A stretch of 64,000 nucleotides of DNA from Limnephilus marmoratus (taxonomy: Eukaryota; Arthropoda; Insecta; Trichoptera; Limnephilidae), in contig OU862908.1 in NCBI GenBank assembly GCA_917880885.1, positions 52,907,819 through 52,971,818 of the forward strand, in the 5' to 3' direction. The notes below the pieces were generated by a model, which searched no databases, was not told where the DNA came from, and saw nothing but the letters and a program-made list of their open reading frames with translations. The translations under genes were made by a program, and so were the position numbers. Shown one piece after another: positions 35,141 to 45,545 of the stretch; the first letter of the stretch is position 1; every line of letters begins with the position of its first letter.

Positions 35141-35320
35141 TTACATAGTATAAAATGCGCATAGATCTTTCAAACTACGTAACGGATTTTCATGCGGTTT
35201 TCACCAATAGATAGAGTGATTCAAAAAGAAGGTTTATATGTATAATACATGCTTATTATGGTAGTGAAAGGCCGAGAAATTCAAATATTCAAATCAGGCA
35301 GCGGGCAGCGGGCAGCTTGT
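35141..35320 (+). mobile_element. Second Helitron-like copy, head-to-tail, truncated
   Basis: Begins immediately after the preceding copy (ACATAGTATAAAATGCGC) and runs to the GGCAGCGGGCAGC run, where it is cut off. The direct juxtaposition gives a tandem pair. Confidence 0.7.
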
Positions 35321-35544
35321 TGTTAAGTAATTGGATTCAATGTTGCAAATTATGTTTTTTCTGTTACAGCAGTATTTCATGTAAGTTCCTACTACTACCT
35401 GTATTTTGTAATATATTTTCATTTACCTGCTACCAAGAACTTTTTGAAGTAAAACTTCTTTAGCGTCGTTGTGATTAGAAATTCGGAAGAAACGTAAGTG
35501 CGTCACTAAAATTTATTATTTAAATTTATTATTTTAATATCATG

Positions 35545-35765
35545 CAATACAAGGCTCCGCGCGAGCTTCCGATAACGCAGCGACGTAAAGTGCCTGACAA
35601 ATCTCTGCGGCCAGAGAGACATCCAGCGAACGGAGGTTCGAATCCCACCAAATCCAAAAAAAAAAATTTTTTTTTGTCAAATCAATATCCAAACTTCAAA
35701 CCACTTTAACATAAACAGGTAAAAGAAAAGAAAGCTACATCTAGCGACCTTCTAGTTACACTTCT
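35545..35765 (+). repeat. LINE 5'-leader fragment with tRNA-like head
   Basis: A tRNA-like sequence with a perfect B box (GGTTCGAATCC, 35635-35645) is followed by AATATCCAAACTTCAAACC and GCTACATCTAGCGA. The same order occurs at 59395-59570, directly ahead of and into ORF1 of the full-length LINE. This is therefore the 5' end of a related LINE, or a SINE built from it. Confidence 0.55.
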
Positions 35766-35969
35766 ACCGCGTGTGAATTGCGCGATCTGATTTTTTTGTC
35801 GGTTTTCGCAATTGTATACTTCAACTTAGTTATGTTTTATATTCTAATTATCAGTTCATCACTTAAAATTAATATAACAAGTGTGTTCGACTTCTTCATG
35901 TGAAGAGTATACTTATTACCTTATTACCTATCTATTGTATAAGAATTATTCTGATATTCACTTTCACCT

Positions 35970-36350
35970 TTTTTATGTGAGTACAGCACAAGAATCCCAA
36001 TTGCTCCCAACCGTCAGTTAGACTACGATATCCCAAATTGGGGTACGTTGGGATGCTAAATATAGTGGGGGGGAGGAGATGGGGAAGAGGAAGGAGGGTA
36101 GGTGCCTGGCTATTCAGATCTGGTCACCAAACACAGCTCAAGTCATTTCAAGCAACATCGTTTTAGGATGACACCGAAAGTAGCTACCACGTGTCGTAAA
36201 TATACTATTTTATATATTATTTTTAATGAATAAATTGTGAAATAACCCAAATCAATCAAATAAAATTTACTTGTGCACCCCGAACCCACGACCCACGACC
36301 TTGGACATTGAACCCACGAACTTGGGATTTGTAGCTAAGAAACGTAACCA
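35970..36350 (-). mobile_element. SINE-1 copy with tRNA-like head
   Basis: Minus-strand copy. The A-tail side is at 35970 (TTTTTTATGTGAGTAC) and the body carries CTGGCTATTCAGATCTGG. The head region is at 36275-36345, where the B-box area has small duplications (ACCCACGACCCACGACC). Confidence 0.75.
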
Positions 36351-37131
36351 AACAACAACAACGGAGGAGTTTCAAAGAAAATTTAAAAATTAAAAACCTA
36401 ATGAGAAATTTATTTGAGTAGAGCACCTGCTTCACAAAGCCCAAACCATAATAAACTTCTGAAGACCTCGTCCTAATATTATATGTCTCTCGGGTCCATA
36501 ATTATTAGCGGTTAAGCAAAGCGCTTGCACGACCCTTTACGGTGGGTGTGTTGGGTGTTCGGTACCTTCCTACGGAGCCTTCCTCCTCAGCCTACCCTAA
36601 GGCCAACAGAAGGGCAACTCTGATCCCCGAGCCCTGATGATGTTCTTCTGGACTAGAAGACTGACTTCTTCGGAGGTGATATCCGTCAATCATAACCAGG
36701 GAAACAGCCCGGGGACATTCTCAAATAAATTTAAAGTGTTTTTTTGGCCCGTCTTGCGGTCGACCTTTTGGTTAAATTTTGTTGGCGTTTATGTGAAAAG
36801 GGAGGAGATACTTGTGGGCTGGGAAGCAGGTTGCCGATTAGGAAAATAACACGCTTTAAAATGCAGATGTTCAATTTAATATTGGTGTCTCCATAGCTAG
36901 GAGCCATTGTATCATTGTTATTATTCGGTTAGTAAACAGTATCCCCTTATCCATAAACAAATGCTAGTATTTCCTTAAATAGTGAACCTCGCGTCAAAGA
37001 AAAGAATTCTTACAATTTTTTCTTATTAATAAATCAAAATCATAATATCCGCTGAAATCAAAAGATTTGTAAGTAGGTACTTAAATGCCTTCCTATTTAA
37101 ATATAAACCAAGAATTTTTGTTGCTTGTTTT
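36351..37131. other. Unclassified DNA; third piece of the duplicated block
   Basis: ACTTGTGGGCTGGGAAGCAG and GTTCAATTTAATATTGGTG at 36810-36890 resemble 1528-1610. The GC-richer 36500-36740 stretch has no recognised protein. Confidence 0.35.
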
Positions 37132-37290
37132 TGGGGTGTTACGCCGTGTTACGCTACCTCCTCCTTTAGCCAACGTTTCGGACAGCGTTACAGTGTCCAT
37201 CATCAGGGCAGATGTGTGATGATGGACACTGTAACGCTGTCCGAAACGTTGGCTAAAGGAGGAAGTAGCGTAACACGGCATAACACCCCA
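37132..37290. repeat. 73-bp palindrome of Penelope hammerhead-like units
   Basis: The left arm (37132-37204, minus orientation) and right arm (37218-37290, plus) are inverted copies with only two mismatches. They are separated by a 13-nt loop. Each arm carries the CTGATGA-like, GGAC/GTCC and GAAAC elements and the downstream GTAGCGTAACACGGC of the Penelope-like tail at 15.4 kb. The right arm has lost the leading C of CTGATGA. The minus-strand ORF across it is not a gene. Confidence 0.85.
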
Positions 37291-37347
37291 AAAAAACAAC
37301 AAAAATACTTTTGACCGTGAAAATCTAAAATCACATATAAACCAAGT

Positions 37348-37499
37348 ATTAGAATTTGAAATTAAAACACTTTTGTACTTTACTAGCATAAGAATTTCAA
37401 ATACCAGTCTGAAAATGTCCGTAATAGGATGAAATCGGTGCTGGTGAAATATAAATTAGTGGAAGAAAGTACAAAAGTGTTTTAATTTCAAATTCTAAT
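37348..37499. repeat. 34-bp inverted repeat enclosing hammerhead-like unit
   Basis: Perfect 34-bp inverted arms lie at 37348-37381 and 37466-37499. Between them, on the plus strand, are CCAG (37404-37407), CTGAAAA (37409-37415), stem GTCC/GGAT, GAAA (37431-37434) and CTGG (37441-37444). CCAG and CTGG could pair as stem I. This is the same unit as in the 37.8-38.0 kb palindrome. Confidence 0.75.
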
Positions 37500-37824
37500 A
37501 CAATGGAATTCCACCACGAATTATCAGTGCAAAAATTAGACTCATTATAAACCAAGTATTTCACTTTTTTTTTCAAATTGGCTAGAGTCCCTGGCATTGC
37601 CGGGACTTTACAAACATTTTTCGAAATATGTATACAGGGAACATTCTCTTGTTTACATTGTCAAATATGCAAAATTTCATAAAACTCCGAATAAAACTGT
37701 AGATTTTTATATAAACCCCGCCGCGCCGCCCGGTCGCCCTCCACAGACATAGAAGATAAGGAATTATACATTTAATGAGTCTAGGTTTTGCACTGATAAT
37801 TCGTGGTGGAATTCCATTGTATTA

Positions 37825-38017
37825 GAATTTGAAATTAAAACACTTTTGTACTTTCTTCCACTAATTTATATTTCACCAGGACCGGTTTCATCCTATTACG
37901 GACATTTTCAGACTGGTCAGTCTGGTCAGTCTGAAAATGTCCGTAATAGGATGAAACCGGTCCTGGTGAAATATAAATTAGTGGAAGAAAGTACAAAAGT
38001 GTTTTAATTTCAAATTC
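37825..38017. repeat. Perfect 90-bp palindrome with 13-nt loop
   Basis: Arms 37825-37914 and 37928-38017 are exact reverse complements. The loop is GGTCAGTCTGGTC. Each arm holds the unit CTGAAAA, GTCCGTAATAGGA, GAAACCGGTC, CTGG, which resembles a minimal hammerhead with a very short stem III. The wider copy (37780-37824) extends the similarity to 37500-37540. Confidence 0.9.
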
Positions 38018-38082
38018 GAATTATACATTTTGTCCAAAAAAGTACCTCATTGACAATTCTTTATTCAAACTTTCTTCAGAAG

Positions 38083-38582
38083 GCCTCCATGGTCAAAAGC
38101 TCCGATTACCAATTAGATTAACGTAGGTCGCGGGTTCAAATCCCGGCGTTATTTCACAATTTATTCATTTACAATAATATGTAGTATTTTTGCGACACGT
38201 TCCAGAGTGGAAGATACTCTCAGTATCGGTCTGGTGTAGCAGTAGCGTAGCTACCGCCGTATCAGCCGTATCAATCAATGATACGGGGCCCCGGGGCTAC
38301 AGAGGCCTTTTGTGAGAAAGCTTTATCCTTCATTAGGGTCCCCAAACTAATTTTGATACAGGGCCCCTCCAAGGCACGCTACTCTACTGGGTGTAAGACT
38401 ACCAATCAGAAGAAAAGCTGCTTGAAATGGCTTTTTGCGTATTTGGTAACCAGATCTGAATACCCATTACTTACACTTCCCATCCCCATTACCGTAAGTC
38501 TCCCCCTTCCATGAGATGCCATAGTCTCACTGGCTCCAGACGGTTTGGAGCAGTTGAGACTCTTGTGCGGTATTCACACAAT
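38083..38582 (+). mobile_element. SINE-1 copy in sense orientation, split by MITE
   Basis: A tRNA-like head with B box GGTTCAAATCC (38133-38143) is followed by the body and the end GCGGTATTCACAC. It is interrupted at 38240-38389 by an hAT MITE. The plus-strand ORF spanning the junction is a chance frame. Confidence 0.85.
38240..38389 (+). mobile_element. hAT MITE nested in SINE-1
   Basis: A 150-bp insertion with ends CAGTAGCGTAGCTACCGCC and GGCACGCTACTCTACTG. The following GGTGTAAG matches the preceding GGTGTA-G apart from one base, consistent with an 8-bp target duplication. Removing it restores the SINE-1 sequence order. The ends are related to the MITE at 12415. Confidence 0.8.
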
Positions 38583-38751
38583 TTATATACCCTCAAGGTG
38601 ATTTCATATCAAAACGACGCTGTGAAATGAACATATTATTGACTTATTCACAACGCGCGTCACTTGTTGGGTAGAATACTGTCAGTTAGTTGCCATGGAG
38701 GGTAGTAGAATTAGATATGATATGAGTAGGTACCACAACCCCAAAGTGCCG

Positions 38752-38836
38752 CCACCAGCCAGTGGTCCAGTGCCAGCGTCCCGCCCCTATCGCCGTCTGG
38801 GCGCCCCGGTCTCGGGTTTGAATCCCGACTTGGTAC
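38752..38836 (+). repeat. tRNA-like SINE head, fourth family
   Basis: AGTGGTCCAGTGCCAGCG (A-box region) is followed about 45 bp later by GGGTTTGAATCCC (38814-38826, B box). No match to the other heads in the window. It may be a SINE or a tRNA pseudogene. Confidence 0.5.
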
Positions 38837-39960
38837 AAATTACAAATTTAGGAGTGCTACCTGCTTATTAGCAATTAATAGGGTACATTCGTAGGTAAGA
38901 TTGGCGAGTCAAAAAAAATCCTCGGTAATTTCGTGTGATACACTAAATTTGAGGGACGAGGAAAATATGTTATGTTTATTCGACTTCTACGTTTTATCGA
39001 AAAAGTGACGACGGCTTCTGAGAATTATTTTGATTTCATCGAACGGTCCATGCAGTTATTATAACACTGTATAATTAATAAAGCCGAAGGTGTGAGGTTA
39101 AGATTGAAGAAATAAAAATAAAAGACAATTTTCTCAGATACCTACCTATTAAATCATATTTTTAATAACTGCTCTCACTTTTAACGAGAAGTGAACAAAC
39201 AAGTTCTTGATATTAGGTCGTGTATCATTTCAACGATAGTTCAATCAATCAGTGAGTTGTTACTCACTGAATTTAGCTTTTCCAACAAACATATTCAGCA
39301 ATTATTAAGAATATAAATGCATTCTTTTTGTTGTAAATACCGTTTCTAACTCAATTAAGCGCCATCGAGAGAACGTGTCACTATTATCAATAATAATAAT
39401 AATAAAATCAACCTTACTTAACCACAAGTTCGTTCGACGCCTTGTGTATTTTTACAAAATGAGTTTTAAACTCCAGATTCCAAAGCGTCTCTCGTATCTA
39501 GTCCTGCAGCAGTCAATGTAACGCAATAATTATTGTAATGTCCTTCGCTTGATGTGACTATAATTAATATGACATTATCCTTATTCCACGGCTTCCCGAA
39601 AGACATCAACCTTTACTCGAAATTAGGGGTACAATTCCAGGAACTAATATTATATTAATAGCAACTTCACCAACTGTCATTAGAGTAGGTTAGAAAAGTG
39701 GCAGTAAGAAAATTAAATTTCGTTTAGGATAAGTAAACGACAGGTTGTTTTGACGAGATGTCCAATTAAAGTCTCCTGGGAGATGAACACAATGAGATAA
39801 TTTTGATAATCTGTCATTTATCCCTATCAGGTGCAACTGTAAAAAACGTTTACTCCTGTAATTTACAGAGCTAGATACAAAGATTCAAACATACCTCTAA
39901 AGGTTTCCTTCGAGGTTTCTACTCAAATATTATAATGTTTTCCGTCTTCATGACATTCTG
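38837..39960. other. AT-rich DNA, nothing recognised
   Basis: No ORF, RNA or repeat match. Confidence 0.3.
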
Positions 39961-40892
39961 CAAGGGTGGCCAACCCGCGGCCCGCAGGGTGTCTACTTGT
40001 GGCCCGCGGAGCATATGCACACATTTTTTTTCTTTTAGTGTATATACATAAAACCACCAAAAGAACATTCCAACGTGCGTAGATCGTATCATATCTCATA
40101 TAAAGTATCTCAGTACATTGATTCAACTATCGTGACAATTTCTTCTATTGTATATTTGTGTTCAGAAATAATCACAACGTTGCTGATTTTAATAAGCATC
40201 GTGTGCTTTTTGCTGCATTTGCAACGCCATTCTCCGTAAACGTGGATTTTGTTGCCAATGAACATTTTGAAATGTGTTGTGGTGCGTAGTTAAAGGAGAA
40301 ATTTAATCAGGTTGTTTTGGAAGAGTTTTACAAAACGTATTTTGACAAGGAGAAATATCCTGCATTTTACAAACATGCTCTATCAATGATATCGCTATTT
40401 GGTAACACTTAACACGTGTGAACAGCTTTTTAGTCGAATGAAGCATATTAAATCTCCAATGAGAACATGAATCACTGATGAGCATTTGGAAAACTGTTTG
40501 CGTTTAGCAACAACATCAATCGTTATCAACATTAAAGGCACTGGCACACTTGTGTTGTGTGGTGTGTCGTGGCGCGCCAGAAGCACATCGGTTCCATACA
40601 TTTATTATGGTTAGAGACATATTCGTAGGTTGTGGCGTGTTGACAAGCGATGACGATGATTGGTTAATTTGTAGTCACGACACACCACATCACACAAGTG
40701 TGTTTCCGCCTTAACGCACATAGTTCTGACAAACAATATCAGACGTCTCATTAAAATTTATTATATTTTGTTTATCTTTTATAATATATTTAATGTTTGC
40801 TTTGAATAATAAAAGAAATTTTGTTATGCGGGCCGGTAGGAAATCTCATTTCTAAAATCTGGCCCGGCTGCTGAAAACGTTGGCTATCCATG
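39961..40892 (+). mobile_element. Decayed hAT transposon
   Basis: The termini CAAGGGTGGCCAAC and GTTGGCTATCCATG are imperfect inverted repeats, followed inwards by GCGGCCCGC-type sequence. Together these are typical of hAT elements. The interior holds a transposase C-terminal remnant at 40190-40540. I see no clear 8-bp target duplication. At 932 bp it is far shorter than an autonomous hAT. Confidence 0.75.
40190..40540 (+). pseudogene. hAT transposase C-terminal remnant
   Basis: Readable pieces are FATPFSVNVDFV, EHFEM, LKEKFNQVVLEEFYKTYFDK, EKYPAFYKHALSMISLFGNT, CEQLFSRMKHIKSPMRT and ITDEHLENCLRLATTS. This is the hAT C-terminal dimerisation region, with the conserved S-x-F-G-x-T...CEQ-F-S-MK...LTDEHL layout of the GTF2IRD2/ZBED-like branch. 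Stops after SLFGNT and after KSPMRT, plus a frameshift near 40290, make it non-functional. The catalytic DDE residues are missing. Confidence 0.75.
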
Positions 40893-43185
40893 TTCTATAC
40901 ATTCGTTACGATTGAAGCAGTTGTTATCCAATATCTAGTAATTAGTAATAATAACCGTTTAGTTACTGGCTTGCCATAGGTTTTTTTATGTCGTTAATTG
41001 GTTCTTGTATACATACCATGACAATCATCACAATACCTACACGCAAGAGTTGTCCATACATGTAAAGAAACATTAATTAGTGTTCCCACGTGGTTTAAAG
41101 ACTACCCAGTGTACATAGGAACATTAGTACCTAATCAATATTACGTAATCCATTAACCATGAAATCTTGAATAATTTCTCCATTCCATCAAATCCACGCG
41201 TCAGACGTCACTCCTTGCAGCAAAACCTGCATAACCATCACTCACTCCCCATCAGGATCCGATCACCATCTCATTATGCAAATAGCCCTCATCGATAAAC
41301 CTATCGATCGTGTAAGGCGTAAGGACTTGCACAAATAACCCGAGGATGCCCTGGTCTCAAGGATTGCGTGCACAGAATATGATAAATTTCAATTTTACCT
41401 CGCTACCGGGCACGCTTTAGTCCTGAAGTCCTGTTAATTGCATGGTATTACATCGAGACTGCCAATTGACGTATCAATTCTAGAAATTAAGGCTGAGCAT
41501 CTGCCGTTCGTGACTGGGTTGGAATTATCATACACGAATTGTAGGCTTTTAAGTCTGATGTGTGTATTTACTGTATTTGGATTGAAATACGGTCATTTTT
41601 GTTATAAGCTGTGATTACTATTGATTTGTTTGCTGATCTGTGTTAGAGATTGTTCATATTTTACACACGCGATATGACGAAGAAATCAAAGAAGATAGGG
41701 ACATTCATTTATTTTTATATTGTTTCCCAAGCATTCAAAAAGCTCGCATCATTTACAGATTTATTTTTCACTTGGGTTTATTAAGATTCTATTGGACATT
41801 GTGATTTACAGTTCAAAAAAACTTCTGTGTTTCATCATAATTAATCAAATTAAAATCATACACAAAAAACAACTCACTTCTCTAAATCAAATAAAAAAGG
41901 TACTTCACAACTTGTATATAATACATTTGCAGGTATTATTTTTGAACACTGGATAAATTAAAATCTTAGACCAGCCAAAATAAATAAGATGAACAATCAA
42001 TATTATATAATCGTAATCAAAAACTTTTTGAAAATAGACATGCCACATTTTAGATACCGTAGTACCTATAGAGCGGTGAAATAAACCCCTGACTTTTGAA
42101 TAGAAAGAACTTCAATCCCAAATGTGTATATTTAAAAAAAAAATAGGTTATAATAGATTAATTTTAACTGATCACGAAATGATACATATTTATTATTTTA
42201 ATAAAATCGAACCGGTACATAAATTAATAATACTTGCTGTAAATCAATACATTTTAACAATAACAAAAGCTATTGGTTTACTCTCGTCGCTCCACGCTAG
42301 TGGCGATGGGCGGGCGTACGTGCGCTCTCACTAGTCGCACCTGATTTTTATAGGGGTTATTACTAGATACCTGAACCAATATACCAATATTTTATCGAGT
42401 CCGCAAATGACAACGATAACTAAATCTCTTATTAAGTTGAAAAATATTTACATCATTTCGTTCCTTATAGAATACCATGTTTGTTTCGAAATACAAAGTA
42501 TTTTTTTTTTAATTAAACAAATAAATCTTTCCATTAAAGTTTAAATGAAAATGTTAAAAAAAAGTTTAACGGTAAAATTGATAATCAAATACCTACCGGT
42601 AATGAATGATTAACTTAAACAAAAAGTTTTATATCTATTATCGAATCCGTAAATATTAAGCATTCTCAGTACAATCAGTATCAAGAGAACTATGGTACAT
42701 TCTTGAGAAAATGTATTTTTGCCCCCTCGACAACACAGTGCGCCGGTAAAAACGCTGAAGTAAATTAAGATTATTTTTTATGTATACATAGCGCTATTAA
42801 TTTTTCTAATTGCGTGTTTTATTTGTAGGCTACAAAAGTAATTTTCCGAAAATATCGCTCCACGCTACCAGGAAAACATGAAATGCGCAGTTAAAGGCAG
42901 TCACGCTCGTTACACGATAAGCATGAGAAGCAGATCGGCCGCCCCCACCGCGCACCGCGCACCGCGCACTAGAGCTCCACTCTGTCCGTCAGTGTCCGTG
43001 TCTCTACCTCTGGTCGGTGCGGTGTCCCCGTCTGCCTTGGCGCTGCCGTGATGGCTCGGGGGCCTGTGTGGGACTGAAACGCAGCGGTGATTGATGCGGT
43101 GGAAAGCGCTGGTCAGGGCTGGATCCATTGAATCTCCGGTTGTGAGAAAACGGTTTCTGGAGATTATTTGACGAATTTTCAAATA
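40893..43185. other. Non-repetitive DNA with a GC-rich patch
   Basis: No repeat match. 41180-41450 is complex sequence of mixed composition containing ATCGATAAACCTATCGAT (41291-41308). 42920-43130 is GC-rich with GCGCACC repeated three times and overlapping ORFs without family similarity. The rest is AT-rich. Confidence 0.35.
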
Positions 43186-44131
43186 TTAGGTCCTTACATA
43201 TGAAATTGGCGTTTTGCCGTACTGGCAACTTTGATCTCAAATATCTTCTCTTTTGTTAGGAATTCCAAATTCAAATTTATACAGCTATTTACTCATGTAT
43301 TTGTGTTTCGAAAATTATAATTCATTTGTTTTTTCCTTAATTGATTTTTTTCTTTGCGTCACTTAGTTTACAAAATGGAAAACTTGAAATATCGCGTTAT
43401 TTACGAGTGTGAGTTCCACCGTGGCACCAGTGCTGCAGAAACGGCTCGAAGGATTAATGATGTGTATGGCGACGGTGCCGCAAAAAAAACACAGTGCGTT
43501 TTTGGTTCCAACGTTTTCGTTCTGGAAATTTCGACCTGCAGAACAAGCCCCGTGGTCGGCCGGAGACCAAAGTTGATAATGAAGAATTGAAGGCTATTAT
43601 GGAAGCGGATCCATCGCAAACCCCGTCCGAGTTAGCTGCAGGCTGCGGTGTTAGTGATAAAACTGTTTTAATCCACTTGAAGCAAATTGGGAAGGTGAAA
43701 AAGCTTGAAAGGTGGGTACCTCATGAATTGAGTGAAGTAAATCAACAAACGTGCGTTAGAACCCTAGACCACACACTGCATAACAGATGGCTACCAAATT
43801 AGAGGAGCTTCTATTGGAATGTCTAAGACATCCACCGTACTCTCCGGACCTTGCCCCAACAGATTACCATTTTTTTCGAAATTTGGATAACTTCTTGCAA
43901 GGGAAAAAATTCAACTCCGATGGGGCAGTCCAAACCGCCTTCAAAGATTTTATTGATTCCCGTCCGAATGGTTTTTTTAGTAAAGGGATCGATGAACTAC
44001 CGATTATGAGATGGCAAAAGTGCATAGATAGCAATGGTACCTACTTTGATTAAATAAATACATTATATTTTTAAAAAATCGACTTTATGTTCCTCCCATA
44101 CAAAACGCCAATTTCATAAATAAGGACCTAA
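43186..44131 (+). mobile_element. Mariner element, internally deleted, intact ends
   Basis: The ~31-bp terminal inverted repeats (TTAGGTCCTTACATATGAAA at the left; its near-complement TTTCATAAATAAGGACCTAA at the right) are flanked by TA on both sides (43184-43185 and 44132-44133). This is the mariner target duplication. The element is 946 bp, where complete mariners are about 1.3 kb, so some 350 bp of the transposase gene is gone. Confidence 0.92.
43375..44053 (+). pseudogene. Mariner transposase, deleted and frameshifted
   Basis: The N-terminal part reads MENLKYRVIYECEFHRGTSA and RRINDVYGDGAA (first helix-turn-helix). After a frameshift at an A-run near 43481-43488 it continues as FWFQRFRSGNFDLQNKPRGR and SELAAGCGVSDKTVLIHL (second helix-turn-helix). 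The middle of the catalytic domain, with the first two aspartates, is deleted near 43770. The end is in another frame with the third-aspartate signature HPPYSPDLAPTDYHFF and RWQKCIDSNGTYFD. DNA binding is partly encoded, but cleavage is impossible. Confidence 0.9.
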
Positions 44132-45545
44132 TATTTGTCAAAAATCAAAATACTGCAATAATGTATAGACCAATGATGAACAAACAACCTGCGGCCCTTT
44201 TCGTACTTCGCACTTTGTTAAATAAAATATTTTTTAAAATGCCATAAAGAATATTCAATTTTGAAAACTGTCTTCTGAAAACCGAAATCAGTTTTCAAAG
44301 TTTTGAATAAGCCATTCAAAATGATAAAAATTTTCTTACATACTGGGTGTGTATACTTAATACTTGAGTTACTTTAACCGGTGATTCCTGGAAATATTTG
44401 GAGAAAAAAATGTTAAAGAAATTTTAGTCTTCCGTCACATTTTTCAAGTTTTTGTTTTCAACTTAATAAAAAAAAACAGTAGGTAGGTATTGGAAAGTTA
44501 GGGTCGGGATGAGGGTTTGTTAGATTGCTACATGACCAGTGACGTCATATGGAAGATTTTTTTTTATAGGTTTTGAAAAATATATATATAAATAAAAGTC
44601 ACCGGAGACCAAAATTTTTGTCACATTTTTTACTCTAAATAATGTCAGGAATCACTCCATAATAACCACATTGTATAATTTATTTTGGGCTATCAACAAC
44701 GGTTGGAATTGTTCTACATCGGAGAAAGCCAAACTGCTATGTTCCCGATAGTTATCTCCGTCACCGACGCGACACGGTTCCATGCCAATTCAGAATGAAA
44801 CCAACTCAGAAACACCTCAGAAAGGTCATTAAAAGCTATGAAAAAATAATTTAAAAAAAGCCGGTAACCCTATCCTAACTTAACCTATTTAACCACTTTT
44901 TTATATTTTTTTATTATCACTCTTAATGCGACCTTTCTGTTACTTTCTGAGGTGCTTCTGAGTTGTCCGGTCACCGTCACCGACAGCATAGATTGTTTTA
45001 TCAGCATAGATAATTAGCTTCGATGAAGCTGCTTTTAAAAGGCAAGCTGTGTTGCTGCTAATAGTTGACAACAACTTTTTATTTAATACTTCTGCTACAT
45101 ATTGTATATCCTTTCATAGCTAGTTGATACCATTTACATTGTATGTAGGGGACGAATACCAGTTGAGTTTTATCCCGAAGCGGACCTGCAACAATTCACT
45201 TTGAATTACCAGCAGGCAGGGCACGGGCAGTGGGCATCGGGCCCAGGCAGCCGCAGTGTGGGAACCGAGCGGAACCGATCAAGCATCCGCATTGGGCGCG
45301 AAAAAATTGCACAGAGGAATTCGGAGCTCCAAATTCTGCTGTTCTCCCAGGCCATAAGCAGCCGAGATCCGCTAATGAAGATTAACAACGATTTCGGTGG
45401 AAAGTTCACTGATTCTTTATGTGGGGATTAGTCGGGTTAAGTCTGCAATCAAACATTTCATTTTAGAAAACGGTTTCCATGACAGGTAAGAGAGTACAAT
45501 TATATACAAAAGACGTAGGTATATATTGTTATAGTTAGTTGAAGA
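44132..45545. other. Unclassified DNA
   Basis: Near 44165-44205 CAACCTGCGGCCC resembles the inner terminal sequence of the hAT element at 39961 and may be a fragment. 45180-45420 is GC-richer with ORFs on both strands, but no family is recognised. Confidence 0.3.

Noticed and set aside
37093..37389. 98-codon minus-strand ORF
   Set aside because: It runs through the hammerhead-like palindrome, so the frame is incidental.
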